Shown here: positions 24,623-33,662 of the stretch, piece by piece | How the letters are laid out: every line of letters begins with the position of its first letter | How positions within the stretch are numbered: position 1 is the first letter of the stretch | Assembly (NCBI GenBank): GCA_910574015.1 | Contig: CAJSYQ010000028.1 | Span: 1-49,572, forward strand | Reading direction: 5' to 3' | Length of the DNA stretch: 49,572 nucleotides | Source: Eubacteriaceae bacterium | GTDB lineage: Bacteria > Bacillota > Clostridia > Lachnospirales > Lachnospiraceae | Notes under the pieces: model-generated | What the model was told of the DNA's origin: nothing | Seen by the model: the letters and a program-made list of their open reading frames with translations, nothing else | Databases searched by the model: none | Position numbers and translations under genes: made by a program

Positions 24623-25900
24623 TTATTTCACACTATAATCGATATTGTCCAGGATATCACAGAAATCGAAGGTGGAAAAATAGTCTTTCGGTGTCTCGCC
24701 CCGGCGGATCATTTTTACACTTCCGTCCTCCTGCAGGAGAAGTTCCGGGGATTTGAGTTTTCCGTTATAATTGTATCCCATGGCGTATCCATGCGCCCCG
24801 GTATCGTGTATAACCAGATAATCTCCGATATCGATTTTAGGGAGCATACGGTCAACGGCAAATTTATCGTTATTTTCACAGAGGGATCCTGTGACGTCAT
24901 ATTTGTGGTCACAGGGGGCATCTTCTTTTCCAAGGACGGTGATATGGTGGTAAGAGCCGTACATGGCTGGGCGCATCAGGTCACAGGCACAGGTATTCAG
25001 GCCGGCATATTCTTTGTAGATATGCTTCTGGTGGATGCATTGTGTCACGAGCTGGCCGTAGGGTCCCAGCATATAGCGTCCAAGTTCTGTGAAGATGGCC
25101 ACTTGTCCGAGGCCGGCAGGCACGAGGATCTCCTCATATTTTTGACGGACGCCCTCGCCAATGACCTTAATGTCGTTTGGCTCTTTATCCGGCGTATAGG
25201 GAATCCCTACTCCGCCGGACAGGTTAATAAAGGAAATTTCGGCGCCTGTCTTTTCCTTTAATTCTACTGCCAGTTCAAAAAGAATTCCGGCGAGGGCAGG
25301 ATAATAGTCGTTGGATACTGTGTTGCTGGCAAGGAAGGAGTGAATACCGAATTTCTTTGCTCCCAGCTCCATCAGCCGGCGGAAGCCTGCCACCATTTGG
25401 TCTTTCGTGAATCCATATTTGGATTCTCCCGGGTTGTCCATTATATCTGTGCCGAGCTCAAATACACCTCCGGGATTATACCGGCAGCAGATGGTCTCCG
25501 GGATGCCGGGACCTTCTGCCAGATAATCAATATGGGTGTAATCATCCAGATTGATATATGCGCCCAGTGCGCTTGCTTTTCGGTATTCCTCCATGGGAGT
25601 GACATTGGATGAAAACATAATATCCGATCCAGAGAATCCAAGAGCTTCCGAAAGGATCAATTCAGTGAATGAGGAGCAATCCACGCCGCATCCCTCTTCC
25701 TGAAGGATTTTCAGGATAAAGGGGTTTGGGGTCGCTTTTACAGCAAAATATTCCCGGTAGTTTTTGTTCCATGAGAAGGCTTCTTTTAATGCCCGGGCAT
25801 TTTTGCGGATCGCCTTCTCATCATAAATATGAAATGGTGTCGGACAGGTTTTTTCAATTTCTTTTACCTGCTCCAGATTTAGTATAGTAGTCTTTTTCAT
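24623..25900 (-). CDS. lysA: Diaminopimelate decarboxylase-like (fold III PLP decarboxylase)
   Basis: 425 aa with GGAGG upstream on the minus strand. LysA converts meso-diaminopimelate to lysine and CO2. The PLP lysine is in YFAVKATPNPFIL (about residue 53), with CGVDCSSFTELILSE, FGIHSFLASNTVSN, SFINLSGGVGIPY (phosphate-binding glycines) and TELGRYMLGPYG; the C-terminal active-site segment is GSLCENNDKFAVDR and YLVIHDTGAHGYAMGYNYNG. Related decarboxylases of other diamines share this layout, so DAP specificity is likely but not proven. Single gene with its own promoter. Confidence 0.88.
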   Translation of the reverse strand: MKKTTILNLEQVKEIEKTCPTPFHIYDEKAIRKNARALKEAFSWNKNYREYFAVKATPNPFILKILQEEGCGVDCSSFTELILSEALGFSGSDIMFSSNVTPMEEYRKASALGAYINLDDYTHIDYLAEGPGIPETICCRYNPGGVFELGTDIMDNPGESKYGFTKDQMVAGFRRLMELGAKKFGIHSFLASNTVSNDYYPALAGILFELAVELKEKTGAEISFINLSGGVGIPYTPDKEPNDIKVIGEGVRQKYEEILVPAGLGQVAIFTELGRYMLGPYGQLVTQCIHQKHIYKEYAGLNTCACDLMRPAMYGSYHHITVLGKEDAPCDHKYDVTGSLCENNDKFAVDRMLPKIDIGDYLVIHDTGAHGYAMGYNYNGKLKSPELLLQEDGSVKMIRRGETPKDYFSTFDFCDILDNIDYSVK

Positions 25901-25999
25901 TGTACTGCCTCCAATTTTTCCCGCGTACGCAGTGAGCCATTGTATGTGGTGTTTTTTGGCCCGTATCTGTATGGTACAACGTTTATTGCTGTATCTGTT

Positions 26000-26028
26000 A
26001 GTATAGAAAATTTTTCTCCCTGTGTCAA
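26000..26028 (-). promoter_or_regulatory. Sigma-A promoter of lysA
   Basis: Minus strand TTGACA (plus-strand 26023-26028) and TATACT (26000-26005), spacer 17. The leader to the lysA start is about 95 bases; the known lysine riboswitch is longer than this and was not recognised here. Confidence 0.8.
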
Positions 26029-26039
26029 TGGAAAGGTAC

Positions 26040-26068
26040 TTGACTTTTAATTTTAATTGTCATACAGT
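26040..26068 (+). promoter_or_regulatory. Sigma-A promoter of the first MATE gene
   Basis: TTGACT (26040-26045), 17-base spacer, TACAGT (26063-26068), about 35 bases before the MATE start. It is back-to-back with the lysA promoter, 12 bases apart. Confidence 0.65.
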
Positions 26069-26102
26069 AGAGACAGCTTTGCTGAAAAGAGGTGGATTTT
26101 AA

Positions 26103-27488
26103 TTGGAACAAATAAAGAAATTATTTCAGGCTACGGACATGACAGTGGGCGAACCGTGGAAACAGATTGTGCAGTTTACCGTTCCCATGCTCATCGGAAA
26201 TATTGCCCAACAGCTGTATAATACGGTGGACAGCATTGTAGTGGGGCAGTATGTAGGCGATAATGCACTGGCTGCAGTAGGGAGCGCCGCGCCAATTCTG
26301 AATCTTCTGCTGGTACTGTTTATCGGGATCAGTATGGGGGGAAGTATTATGGTGGCGCAATATTTTGGTGCGAAGCAGAGAGAAGAATTGTCCTATACCG
26401 TGGGGAACTGCATTCTGCTGACTGCCATCGCCACGGGAATTATCATGCTGCTCTCCGTGGTGCTGGTACGTCCGCTGCTAGTTATGCTGAATACCCCGGC
26501 CAGCATCATTGACTGGTGTTATTCTTATCTTATGATCATGTTTCTTGGCTTTGTGGGCTGTGCCTATTACAATATACTGAGCGGTGTGCTCCGCGGACTG
26601 GGAGATGCCTTTTCGGCTCTCGTGTATCTGCTCGTATCTACTGTGCTGAATATAATTCTGGATCTGCTCTTTGTGGCAAAACTTGGCATGGGGGTAAGTG
26701 GTGTTGCCTGGGCAACTATTATTGCACAGGCTGTCTCAGCAGTTCTCTGCTTTATCCGCATGGCGAAGCTGACGGATATTTTTGACCTGAAGCTTCATTA
26801 TATGAAGTATAATAAAAAATTCTCCGGTAAGATCATTAAGCTGGGACTTCCTTCCGGACTGACCCAGGCCATCTTTTCCATGGCGATGATCGTTGTTCAG
26901 TCGCTGACTAACAGTTTTGGGGAAATGTTTATCTCAGCAAATGTTATCGTGATGCGTGTGGACGGTTTTGCCATGCTGCCCAACTTTTCTTTTGGTTCTG
27001 CCATGACTACATACGCCGGACAAAATGTGGGCGCGCGGAAATATGAACGTGTGATCAGGGGAGCCAAACAGGGAACGCTGGTTGCCGTTCTGACCACGGC
27101 GACCCTCACAGCCCTGATACTTATTTTTGGCAAACCGTTGATGGGTATCTTTACGAATACAATGGAATTGGTTGATCTGAGCAGGGATATGATGGGGATC
27201 ATTGCGGCAGGGTATGTAGCTATGGCGGTTACCCAGAGCCTATCCGGTGTTATGCGGGGAGCCGGTGATACAATGACACCGATGTGGATTTCGCTGTTTA
27301 CTACGGTGGTCGTTCGTGTCCCGGTGGCATATGGCATTGCCTGGCTCACCAGAAGCGCGGAGCTTCCCAACGGCAGGCAGGAGTGCATCTTTATCTCCCT
27401 TTTGTGTTCCTGGCTGATCGGTGCTCTAATCACGACAATCTTTTATATGAAGGGCAGATGGAAGAAAAAGGCACAGGCATTTTTGTGA
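26103..27488 (+). CDS. MATE family efflux transporter
   Basis: 461 aa, TTG start with AAGAGGTGG seven bases upstream. Twelve predicted membrane helices in two similar halves; the first half starts IVQFTVPMLIGNIAQQLYNTVDSIVVGQYVG, a typical MATE opening, and includes GVLRGLGDAFSAL; the second half has SGVMRGAGDTMTPM at the matching place. These pumps export cationic drugs or metabolites by Na+ or H+ exchange. Substrate unknown; no regulator is adjacent except the divergent lysA. Confidence 0.93.
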   Translation: MEQIKKLFQATDMTVGEPWKQIVQFTVPMLIGNIAQQLYNTVDSIVVGQYVGDNALAAVGSAAPILNLLLVLFIGISMGGSIMVAQYFGAKQREELSYTVGNCILLTAIATGIIMLLSVVLVRPLLVMLNTPASIIDWCYSYLMIMFLGFVGCAYYNILSGVLRGLGDAFSALVYLLVSTVLNIILDLLFVAKLGMGVSGVAWATIIAQAVSAVLCFIRMAKLTDIFDLKLHYMKYNKKFSGKIIKLGLPSGLTQAIFSMAMIVVQSLTNSFGEMFISANVIVMRVDGFAMLPNFSFGSAMTTYAGQNVGARKYERVIRGAKQGTLVAVLTTATLTALILIFGKPLMGIFTNTMELVDLSRDMMGIIAAGYVAMAVTQSLSGVMRGAGDTMTPMWISLFTTVVVRVPVAYGIAWLTRSAELPNGRQECIFISLLCSWLIGALITTIFYMKGRWKKKAQAFL

Positions 27489-27512
27489 TCCCTTCTGCCG
27501 CAGGCAGGATCA

Positions 27513-27541
27513 TTGACTTTCTGATATAAAATGAGTATACT
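27513..27541 (+). promoter_or_regulatory. Sigma-A promoter of the DUF308 gene
   Basis: TTGACT (27513-27518), 17-base spacer, TATACT (27536-27541), about 45 bases before the start codon. Confidence 0.7.
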
Positions 27542-27587
27542 GATGGAAGAGTATATATATGGCATACAGCAAAAAGGAGAATAAAAG

Positions 27588-28154
27588 ATGCTTAAACAGA
27601 TTAAATGGAATCTTGTCACACTGGCAGTTCTTTTTATCGTTCTTGGCGTGATCATTATTATGTGGCCGGATGAGGTTATGCGGACCAGTTGTTATATGCT
27701 GGCAGCCATGCTGATGATAATCGGTGTGATCTCACTCATCAGTTATCTGAGAAAGGATATATCCGGCATGCTTTACCGGTATGATCTGGTGGTGGGACTC
27801 AGCGCTGTCCTGGGAGGGATTCTGGTGATCATCAAAGTCGACCAGCTGATCGCTCTGATTCCGGTGGTTCTGGGTTTCCTTGTCACGATCAGTGGAATAC
27901 TTAAGATGCAGAATTCAGTGGACATGCTGCGTCTGGGACACGGAACCTGGTATGTGGCGTTCTGTATGGCGATCTTTAACATTATATTTGGAATCGTACT
28001 TCTGGTGGATCCCTTTGGGAAGGAGCTGCTGGTCTATCTTTTGGGCGCAGCGTTGATATTCAGCGGAATCACGGATCTGTATGTGACGATCTCCATATCC
28101 CGGAGGCTTGCGGGCATGGAGAGGGATACGGAACTGGAAGTACGGGGAAAATAA
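27588..28154 (+). CDS. DUF308 (HdeD-like) membrane protein
   Basis: 188 aa, ATG with AAAAAGGAG upstream. Six hydrophobic helices in three pairs (VTLAVLFIVLGVIIIMWP; SCYMLAAMLMIIGVISLI; VVGLSAVLGGILVIIK; IALIPVVLGFLVTISGILK; WYVAFCMAIFNIIFGIVLLV; LLVYLLGAALIFSGITDLY) match the HdeD/DUF308 repeat. HdeD is linked to acid resistance in E. coli, but the role in Firmicutes is not known. The dGTPase-like gene starts 32 bases later, probably cotranscribed. Confidence 0.82.
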   Translation: MLKQIKWNLVTLAVLFIVLGVIIIMWPDEVMRTSCYMLAAMLMIIGVISLISYLRKDISGMLYRYDLVVGLSAVLGGILVIIKVDQLIALIPVVLGFLVTISGILKMQNSVDMLRLGHGTWYVAFCMAIFNIIFGIVLLVDPFGKELLVYLLGAALIFSGITDLYVTISISRRLAGMERDTELEVRGK

Positions 28155-28186
28155 TTCTGTGTTAGTTACAGGAATGGAGGGAAATC

Positions 28187-29392
28187 GTGGCGGAGTATCA
28201 TTCTCTTTCGAATCAGCTCCAGGAAAGGATAGAGTCTGATAGAACTGTGCACTGGCAGAATCCTTATGCATGCCGGGACGAAGATATTGTGCGCCGCAGC
28301 ATGGAACATGACAGACCGGTTTTGTGGCGCCCTGCATTTGTGCGGGATACAGAGAAGATTATGCATATTCCTTATTATAACCGGTATTCAGATAAAACTC
28401 AGGTGTTTTCTTTTTATCAGAACGATGATATATCCCGGCGGTCCCTTCACGTGCAGCTGGTCTCCCGGATCGCCAGAAATATCGGTGCAATCCTTGGCCT
28501 GAATGAAAGTCTGATCGAGGCTGTCGCTCTGGGGCATGATATCGGCCACACTCCCTTTGGACATGCGGGAGAACGCATTTTAAATGAATTGTATCATAAG
28601 CACACCGGCAGATATTTTTGCCATAATGTACATAGTGTCCGTGTACTGGATGGGATCATTCACCGGAATATCAGTCTTCAGACACTGGATGGGATCCTGT
28701 GCCACAATGGGGAATTAGAACTGCGGGAGTATCGTCCCTGTCATTTAACTGATTTTGAGGAATTTGATCAAAAGGTAGAACAGTGCTGTCTGGATGCGAC
28801 TTGTATTGGAGAACTGGTCCCCTGTACACTGGAGGGCTGTGTCGTGCGGATCTGTGACATCATTGCCTACCTTGGCAAGGACAGGCAGGATGCTGTGAGA
28901 CTTGGCGCCTTACAGGAGGAAGCCTTTACCGGAGGCGTAATTGGAGCTTCCAATGCCGAGATTATTAACAATTTCAGTGTAAATATAATAGAGAACAGTT
29001 ATGGGATGCCGTATCTCAAGATGGATGAGGAATACTTCGAAGCTCTGCGCAGTGCCAAAAGAGAGAATTATGAGATGATCTATAATAACAGCGAATTAAA
29101 TGCATTATATGAAAATGAAATCCGTCCTATGTTTTACGAGCTCTATGAAGAATTTCTGCATCAGGCAGAGTGCGGTGACAAGAACAGCATTCTGTACCGC
29201 CATCACATTATGTATGTGAAAAACAATAACCGCTACATCAGTACAGAATATGAGCCATATGAAGATCAGGAGCCAAACCAGATTGTTACAGATTTTCTTG
29301 CAAGTGTCACAGACGATTATTTCATTGAATTGTACCGGCATATTTTTCCCAAAGGCAGACATGAGGTAAAATTTAAAGGGTACTTTGACTAA
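28187..29392 (+). CDS. HD-domain dGTP triphosphohydrolase-like protein
   Basis: 401 aa, GTG start with GGAGGG upstream. The HD metal motif is spread as expected: R..LH near SRRSLHVQLVSRIARNIG, HDIGHTPFGHAGERILNEL (about 120-138), HNVHSVRVL and the Asp in RICDIIAYLGKDRQDA (about 223-238). Such enzymes cleave dGTP or other dNTPs to nucleoside and tripolyphosphate, adjusting dNTP pools. The neighbour guaA (GMP synthesis) lies 42 bases downstream, fitting a purine link. Exact substrate is not predictable. Confidence 0.88.
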   Translation: MAEYHSLSNQLQERIESDRTVHWQNPYACRDEDIVRRSMEHDRPVLWRPAFVRDTEKIMHIPYYNRYSDKTQVFSFYQNDDISRRSLHVQLVSRIARNIGAILGLNESLIEAVALGHDIGHTPFGHAGERILNELYHKHTGRYFCHNVHSVRVLDGIIHRNISLQTLDGILCHNGELELREYRPCHLTDFEEFDQKVEQCCLDATCIGELVPCTLEGCVVRICDIIAYLGKDRQDAVRLGALQEEAFTGGVIGASNAEIINNFSVNIIENSYGMPYLKMDEEYFEALRSAKRENYEMIYNNSELNALYENEIRPMFYELYEEFLHQAECGDKNSILYRHHIMYVKNNNRYISTEYEPYEDQEPNQIVTDFLASVTDDYFIELYRHIFPKGRHEVKFKGYFD

Positions 29393-29434
29393 TATAGTCT
29401 ATACATAAAATCATCAGTATGAATGGAGGAAACC

Positions 29435-30973
29435 ATGAAAAAAGAACTAGTGATCGTACTTGACTTTGGAGGCCAGTATAACCAGTTGATTGCCAGACGT
29501 GTCCGGGAGTGCAATGTATATTGTGAAGTCCATCCCCATACTTTGAGCCTGGACCGAATCCGGGAAATGGATCCGAAGGGAATTATCTTTACAGGCGGAC
29601 CAAACAGTGTCTATAAAGATGATTCGCCACGCTGCGGAAAAGAGATATTTGATCTGGGAATTCCCATCCTTGGCATCTGCTACGGTTCACAGCTTATGGC
29701 GTATATGCTGGATGGCACAGTGGAGAATGCCCCGGTCAGTGAATATGGCAAAACGGAGGTGGAAGTGGATCACGGTTCCCTTCTATTTGGTGATGTAGAG
29801 ACGAAGACTATCTGTTGGATGAGCCACACCGATTATATCGCTTCCGCTCCGGAAGGCTTTACTGTAACAGCCACAACGCCGGTATGTCCGGTTGCGTCCA
29901 TGGAAGACCCGAAAAGGAAATTGTATGCCACACAATTTCATCCGGAGGTGATGCATACTGCTGAGGGAATGAAGATGCTGTATAATTTTGTATACAAGGT
30001 ATGCGGCTGCCGGGGTGACTGGCAGATGTCCTCTTTCGTAGATGATACCATTACTTCTGTCCGACAGAAGGTGGGTGATGGGAAAGTCCTGTGTGCGCTT
30101 TCCGGAGGGGTAGATTCTTCTGTGGCGGCAGTTCTTCTCTCAAAAGCAATTGGAAAGCAGCTCACCTGTGTGTTTGTAGATCATGGTCTGCTCCGTAAAG
30201 ATGAGGGTGACGAGGTGGAAGCCGTTTTCGGCCCGGATGGTCCCTATGATCTGAATTTCATCCGGGTCAACGCGCAGGATCGTTTTTACAGAAGACTTGC
30301 CGGCATCGCGGAGCCGGAGCAGAAGCGAAAGATAATCGGGGAAGAGTTTATCCGTGTTTTTGAGGAGGAGGCAAAGAAGATCGGCGCTGTGGATTTTCTT
30401 GTGCAGGGAACGATTTATCCAGATGTGATTGAATCCGGCCTTGGCAAATCCGCCGTGATCAAGTCTCACCACAATGTAGGCGGTCTTCCAGACTGCGTGG
30501 ACTTTAAGGAGATCATCGAGCCGCTCCGCCTTCTCTTTAAGGACGAGGTGCGAAAGGCCGGCAGGGAGCTTGGGATACCGGAGAATCTCGTGAGCCGCCA
30601 GCCTTTCCCTGGTCCAGGCCTTGGGATCCGGATCATTGGAGAAGTAACCGCTGAGAGGGTGCGCATCGTCCAGGATGCCGATGCTATCTATCGGGAAGAA
30701 ATTGCAAATGCAGGTATTGAAGGACTTGGACAGTATTTCGCGGCACTCACGAATATGCGCTCAGTGGGAGTGATGGGGGATGAGAGGACTTATGATTATG
30801 CTGTGGCACTACGCGCCGTGAATACTACGGATTTTATGACAGCAGAGTGCTCGGAGATTCCATTTGAGGTGTTGCAGAAGGTGATGAACCGGATCATAAA
30901 TGAGGTGAAGGGAGTTAATCGGGTAATGTATGATCTGACGAGTAAACCACCGGGGACGATAGAGTTCGAATAA
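29435..30973 (+). CDS. guaA: GMP synthase (glutamine-hydrolysing)
   Basis: 512 aa from ATG 29435; the ATG at 29423 overlaps the GGAGG site. GuaA converts XMP to GMP using glutamine and ATP. The class I amidotransferase domain has [15 protein letters not shown], the nucleophile in [11 protein letters not shown] and the His/Glu in [10 protein letters not shown]; the ATP pyrophosphatase domain has the PP-loop [15 protein letters not shown] (about 218-232); the dimerisation domain ends in KPPGTIEFE. The gene is complete although an integrative element begins right at its stop, because this insertion site preserves the 3' coding sequence. Confidence 0.97.
   Translation: MKKELVIVLDFGGQYNQLIARRVRECNVYCEVHPHTLSLDRIREMDPKGIIFTGGPNSVYKDDSPRCGKEIFDLGIPILGICYGSQLMAYMLDGTVENAPVSEYGKTEVEVDHGSLLFGDVETKTICWMSHTDYIASAPEGFTVTATTPVCPVASMEDPKRKLYATQFHPEVMHTAEGMKMLYNFVYKVCGCRGDWQMSSFVDDTITSVRQKVGDGKVLCALSGGVDSSVAAVLLSKAIGKQLTCVFVDHGLLRKDEGDEVEAVFGPDGPYDLNFIRVNAQDRFYRRLAGIAEPEQKRKIIGEEFIRVFEEEAKKIGAVDFLVQGTIYPDVIESGLGKSAVIKSHHNVGGLPDCVDFKEIIEPLRLLFKDEVRKAGRELGIPENLVSRQPFPGPGLGIRIIGEVTAERVRIVQDADAIYREEIANAGIEGLGQYFAALTNMRSVGVMGDERTYDYAVALRAVNTTDFMTAECSEIPFEVLQKVMNRIINEVKGVNRVMYDLTSKPPGTIEFE
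30950..30973 (+). other. Probable attL: guaA 3' end integration site
   Basis: The last codons and stop of guaA (around ATAGAGTTCGAATAA) are a known attachment site for tyrosine-recombinase elements. From here the content changes to mobile-element genes. No second copy of this core was noticed further right, so the attR was not found in the window. Confidence 0.6.
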
Positions 30974-31146
30974 ACAAAAATGCTTAGTAAATCCAGTGTT
31001 TATGCGGGTTTGCGAGCTTTGGAAAGGTCTTTTGATAACAAATTGATAACAGTTGTTTGAATGCGATTATTCTTACTGTCAAGTGGTTTGTTGGTGGGAG
31101 AATGATTTGCAAGAGGTTTGGACGGCTGGCATAAATCCATATTATA

Positions 31147-31192
31147 ACGCCCTTAGCTGTGGGTAGGAACTCATGGCTGAGGGCGTTTTTTT
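31147..31192. terminator. Rho-independent terminator between guaA and the island repressor
   Basis: ACGCCCTTAGC (31147-31157) pairs with GCTGAGGGCGT (31176-31186), followed by a run of T. It can serve plus-strand transcripts from guaA; an A-rich stretch on the other side is weaker for the minus-strand gene. Confidence 0.75.
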
Positions 31193-31200
31193 CGTGCTTG

Positions 31201-31731
31201 TCAATCGGTTTTCAGTTTGTCCTTGAACGCTTTGGCTAAGGTATCGCTCAATTCCTCAGAGGGGACTTTCGCCCAATGCTGCGTGGTGTCAAACTTCGGA
31301 TAATTGTACCGCCACTGGTCGTAATCTTCCCTGCTGATTTCCTCATCAGAGAGTTTGTCCGCCTGCTCTTTCCAAGCGCAGAGCATTTTCAGCAGTTCGG
31401 CGGCATCCTTATTTTTGTCTTTGCTGACTTTTAAGCAGATTTCACCGTCTGATTCACTGACAGTAAGACCGTAAATGTCCTCAAGGGTAAATAAGGTGTG
31501 CATAAGCCCGATGTAGCTGTCAATGTTGGGTATGTCCAGTGCTTGCGGCGCAACGTCAAGAGCCTGCGCCAGTGTAGCCGTTAAGTCTGCCTTTGGCTTG
31601 CGTGAGCCAGTTTCGTACTGTGCCAGACGCACATCCGCTGATTTTTCGGGAAATCCGACAAGCATACCGAGGTATTTTTGCGTCATGCCCCGCATGATGC
31701 GGAAAAAATGTATTCTTTCGCCAATCGCCAT
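31201..31731 (-). CDS. XRE-family repressor of the integrative element
   Basis: 176 aa with AAGGAG upstream on the minus strand. Residues 4-65 are a phage-repressor-type HTH (IGERIHFFRIMRGMTQKYLGM, DVRLAQYETGSRKPK, LTATLAQALDVAPQAL), followed by a C-terminal region of about 100 aa with unknown fold. It diverges from the xis and integrase genes across a promoter region containing repeated TTTA-type half sites, so it probably represses excision and integration. It is a common left-end gene of Clostridial integrative elements. Confidence 0.85.
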   Translation of the reverse strand: MAIGERIHFFRIMRGMTQKYLGMLVGFPEKSADVRLAQYETGSRKPKADLTATLAQALDVAPQALDIPNIDSYIGLMHTLFTLEDIYGLTVSESDGEICLKVSKDKNKDAAELLKMLCAWKEQADKLSDEEISREDYDQWRYNYPKFDTTQHWAKVPSEELSDTLAKAFKDKLKTD

Positions 31732-31837
31732 AATATTTCACTCCTTGTTCCTATGTTTATAAGGAGTATAGCATATATGTTTAGAGAAAGTCAAGCGTAA
31801 ACGAAACAAAAAAGTTTAATATTTTCTTGTAAACCTA

Positions 31838-31887
31838 TTGACAGTAGCAAAAATGTTTAGTATTATGAATTAAGCAAAAACGCTTAA
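31838..31887 (+). promoter_or_regulatory. Promoter and palindromic operator of the xis-int operon
   Basis: TTGACA (31838-31843) and TATTAT (31861-31866) have a 17-base spacer. Directly downstream, TTAAGC (31870-31875) and GCTTAA (31882-31887) make a palindrome; ATGTTTAG, which resembles one half, recurs at about 31779 and 31854. These look like operator half-sites for the divergent repressor. Confidence 0.65.
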
Positions 31888-31905
31888 CAAGAAAGGAGAG
31901 GTTAT

Positions 31906-32106
31906 ATGGACAACAAATTTATCCGTGTGGACGAGGTGGCGCAGGAGCTTTCCATATCGAAGCCTTACGCCTACAAGCTCATCAAAAAGTTAAATGATGA
32001 GCTGAAAGAAAAAGGGTTTATCACGATTGCAGGGCGTGTCAACCGCCAGTATTTTCAAGAAAGATTTTACGGGGCAGGAGAAAAACAGGGAAAGGAGATG
32101 GAGTAA
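31906..32106 (+). CDS. Excisionase-like HTH protein
   Basis: 66 aa, AAAGGAGAGG upstream. FIRVDEVAQELSISKPYAYKLIKKLNDEL is a MerR/Xis-type winged helix, followed by ITIAGRVNRQYFQERFYG. Excisionases bend DNA at the element end so the integrase excises instead of integrates. It ends exactly before the integrase start codon, indicating coupled expression. Confidence 0.85.
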   Translation: MDNKFIRVDEVAQELSISKPYAYKLIKKLNDELKEKGFITIAGRVNRQYFQERFYGAGEKQGKEME

Positions 32107-33186
32107 ATGCCAGTATTTAAGAATGAGGGCAACGGCACATGGTATGTGATGGCTCGGTATGTGAACTGGAAAGGGGAACGCAAGCAGAAATGCAAGCGTG
32201 GGTTTGCCACAAAGAGGGAAGCGCAGGAGTGGGAGCGAAAATTCCAGTTACAAAATTCTGCTGACCTTGACATGGACTTTGAAGCCTTTACAGAGCTTTA
32301 TGCGAATGATGTAAAGAACCGACTGAAAGAGAACACTTGGCTGACAAAGGAGCATATCATTCGGACGAAGATTCTTCCGTATTTTGGAAAGATGAAAATT
32401 AGCGAGATTGGCACAAAGGAAATCATTACATGGCAGAATGAGCTGCTTGCCTACCGTGATGAAAAACGCAATCCCTATTCGCAGACGTATCTGAAAACTG
32501 TCCACAACCAGCTTTCCGCTATCTTCAACCATGCGGTACGCTATTACGACCTCCGCTCCAATCCTGCGGCAAAGGCGGGGAACATGGGGAGCGAGGAACA
32601 CAAGGAAATGCTGTTCTGGACGAAAGAAGAATATAAGAGGTTTGCAGATGAAATGATGGACAAGCCAGTTTCCTATTATGCGTTCCAGATGCTTTACTGG
32701 TGCGGAATCCGAGAAGGCGAATTATTAGCTTTGACTGCCGCTGATTTCAATTTTGATAAGGAAACGGTCACGATTAACAAATCCTACCAACGCCTGCATG
32801 GGGAGGACGTGATTACCTCTCCGAAAACGAAAAAGAGCAACCGCACAATCAAAATGCCGAAGTTTCTCTGCGAGGAAATGCAGGAATATATCGGTATGTT
32901 GTACGGCTTAAAGAAGAAAGACCGCATTTTCACGGTAACAAAAAGCTATCTCCATCACGAGATGGACAGGGGCGCAAAAGCCGCAGGAGTAAAACGTATA
33001 CGGATTCACGATTTGCGGCATAGCCACATCAGTTTATTGATTGACATGGGTTTCTCGGCGGTGGCGATTGCTGACCGTGTAGGGCATGAGAGCATAGAAA
33101 TCACTTATAGATATGCTCACCTGTTTCCGTCAAAGCAGACGGAAATGGCAGACAGGCTGGACGATTTAGGGAAAGGGGGTTTTTGA
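32107..33186 (+). CDS. int: Tyrosine-type site-specific integrase
   Basis: 359 aa, ATG directly after the xis stop. An N-terminal arm-binding part (KNEGNGTWYVMARYVNWKGERKQ), a SAM-like core-binding domain (about 60-150) and the catalytic domain with Arg in GIREGELLAL (about 197), HDLRHSH (His/Arg, about 302-308), and GHESIEITYRYAH with the nucleophilic Tyr (about 335). All catalytic residues are present. Its position next to the guaA 3' end suggests that site is its attachment target. Confidence 0.94.
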   Translation: MPVFKNEGNGTWYVMARYVNWKGERKQKCKRGFATKREAQEWERKFQLQNSADLDMDFEAFTELYANDVKNRLKENTWLTKEHIIRTKILPYFGKMKISEIGTKEIITWQNELLAYRDEKRNPYSQTYLKTVHNQLSAIFNHAVRYYDLRSNPAAKAGNMGSEEHKEMLFWTKEEYKRFADEMMDKPVSYYAFQMLYWCGIREGELLALTAADFNFDKETVTINKSYQRLHGEDVITSPKTKKSNRTIKMPKFLCEEMQEYIGMLYGLKKKDRIFTVTKSYLHHEMDRGAKAAGVKRIRIHDLRHSHISLLIDMGFSAVAIADRVGHESIEITYRYAHLFPSKQTEMADRLDDLGKGGF

Positions 33187-33187
33187 T

Positions 33188-33523
33188 ATGTCGGCAAAGA
33201 ATTTAGACAACTGCAACCGTTGGAGGAACAAGACCGTCGCCTTTCGGGTATCTCCCGAAGAAAATGAGCGGATTGACAAAGCGGTGCGGCTTTCGGGGCT
33301 TACCAAGCAGGACTATATCACAAGGCGGCTCTTATGCCAAGACGTGGTCGTGCAGGGCAATCCGAGGGTATATAAGGCGCTCCGCAATGAACTTGCCGCC
33401 GTCCTTGCAGAATTGCAGAGGATTGAAGCGGGTGAGGGTGTAAATGAAGAACTGCTTGACACAATCGAGCTGATTGCCGTTATCCTCGGCGGTCTGAAAG
33501 GAGAGAGTGAAGATGGCGAATAA
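33188..33523 (+). CDS. MobC-like relaxosome accessory protein
   Basis: 111 aa, starting 1 base after the integrase stop. An N-terminal ribbon-helix-helix (NKTVAFRVSPEENERIDKAVRLSG, then LTKQDYITRRLL) and a helical C-terminus (LRNELAAVLAELQRIEAGEG, TIELIAVILGGLKG) fit small DNA-binding proteins that help relaxases at oriT. It overlaps the start of a 49-aa ORF. Confidence 0.7.
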   Translation: MSAKNLDNCNRWRNKTVAFRVSPEENERIDKAVRLSGLTKQDYITRRLLCQDVVVQGNPRVYKALRNELAAVLAELQRIEAGEGVNEELLDTIELIAVILGGLKGESEDGE

Positions 33524-33662
33524 AAAAGAAACGGCTGCCCATGTTGTATCTGTTGGCGCAGATACGGAGCAGCCAATTCAAAAATGTAGTAGTAATAGTA
33601 TAACCCTAAAAGCCGCAAAATTCAATATTTTCGTAGAAAAAGGCGGTGGCTGCAATGGCTGA
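33513..33662 (+). CDS. Small 49-aa protein of unknown function
   Basis: ATG 33513 lies inside the end of the MobC-like gene and is preceded by AAGGAGAG; the stop overlaps the next gene's start region. The product begins ANKKETAAHVVSVGADTEQP and ends FNIFVEKGGGCNG. Overlap on both sides and a good ribosome binding site argue that it is translated, possibly mainly to couple its neighbours. No family recognised. Confidence 0.5.
   Translation: MANKKETAAHVVSVGADTEQPIQKCSSNSITLKAAKFNIFVEKGGGCNG

Noticed and set aside
25901-26000. Lysine riboswitch in the lysA leader
   Set aside because: The leader is about 95 bases and no lysine-riboswitch-like structure was recognised; the known element is longer.
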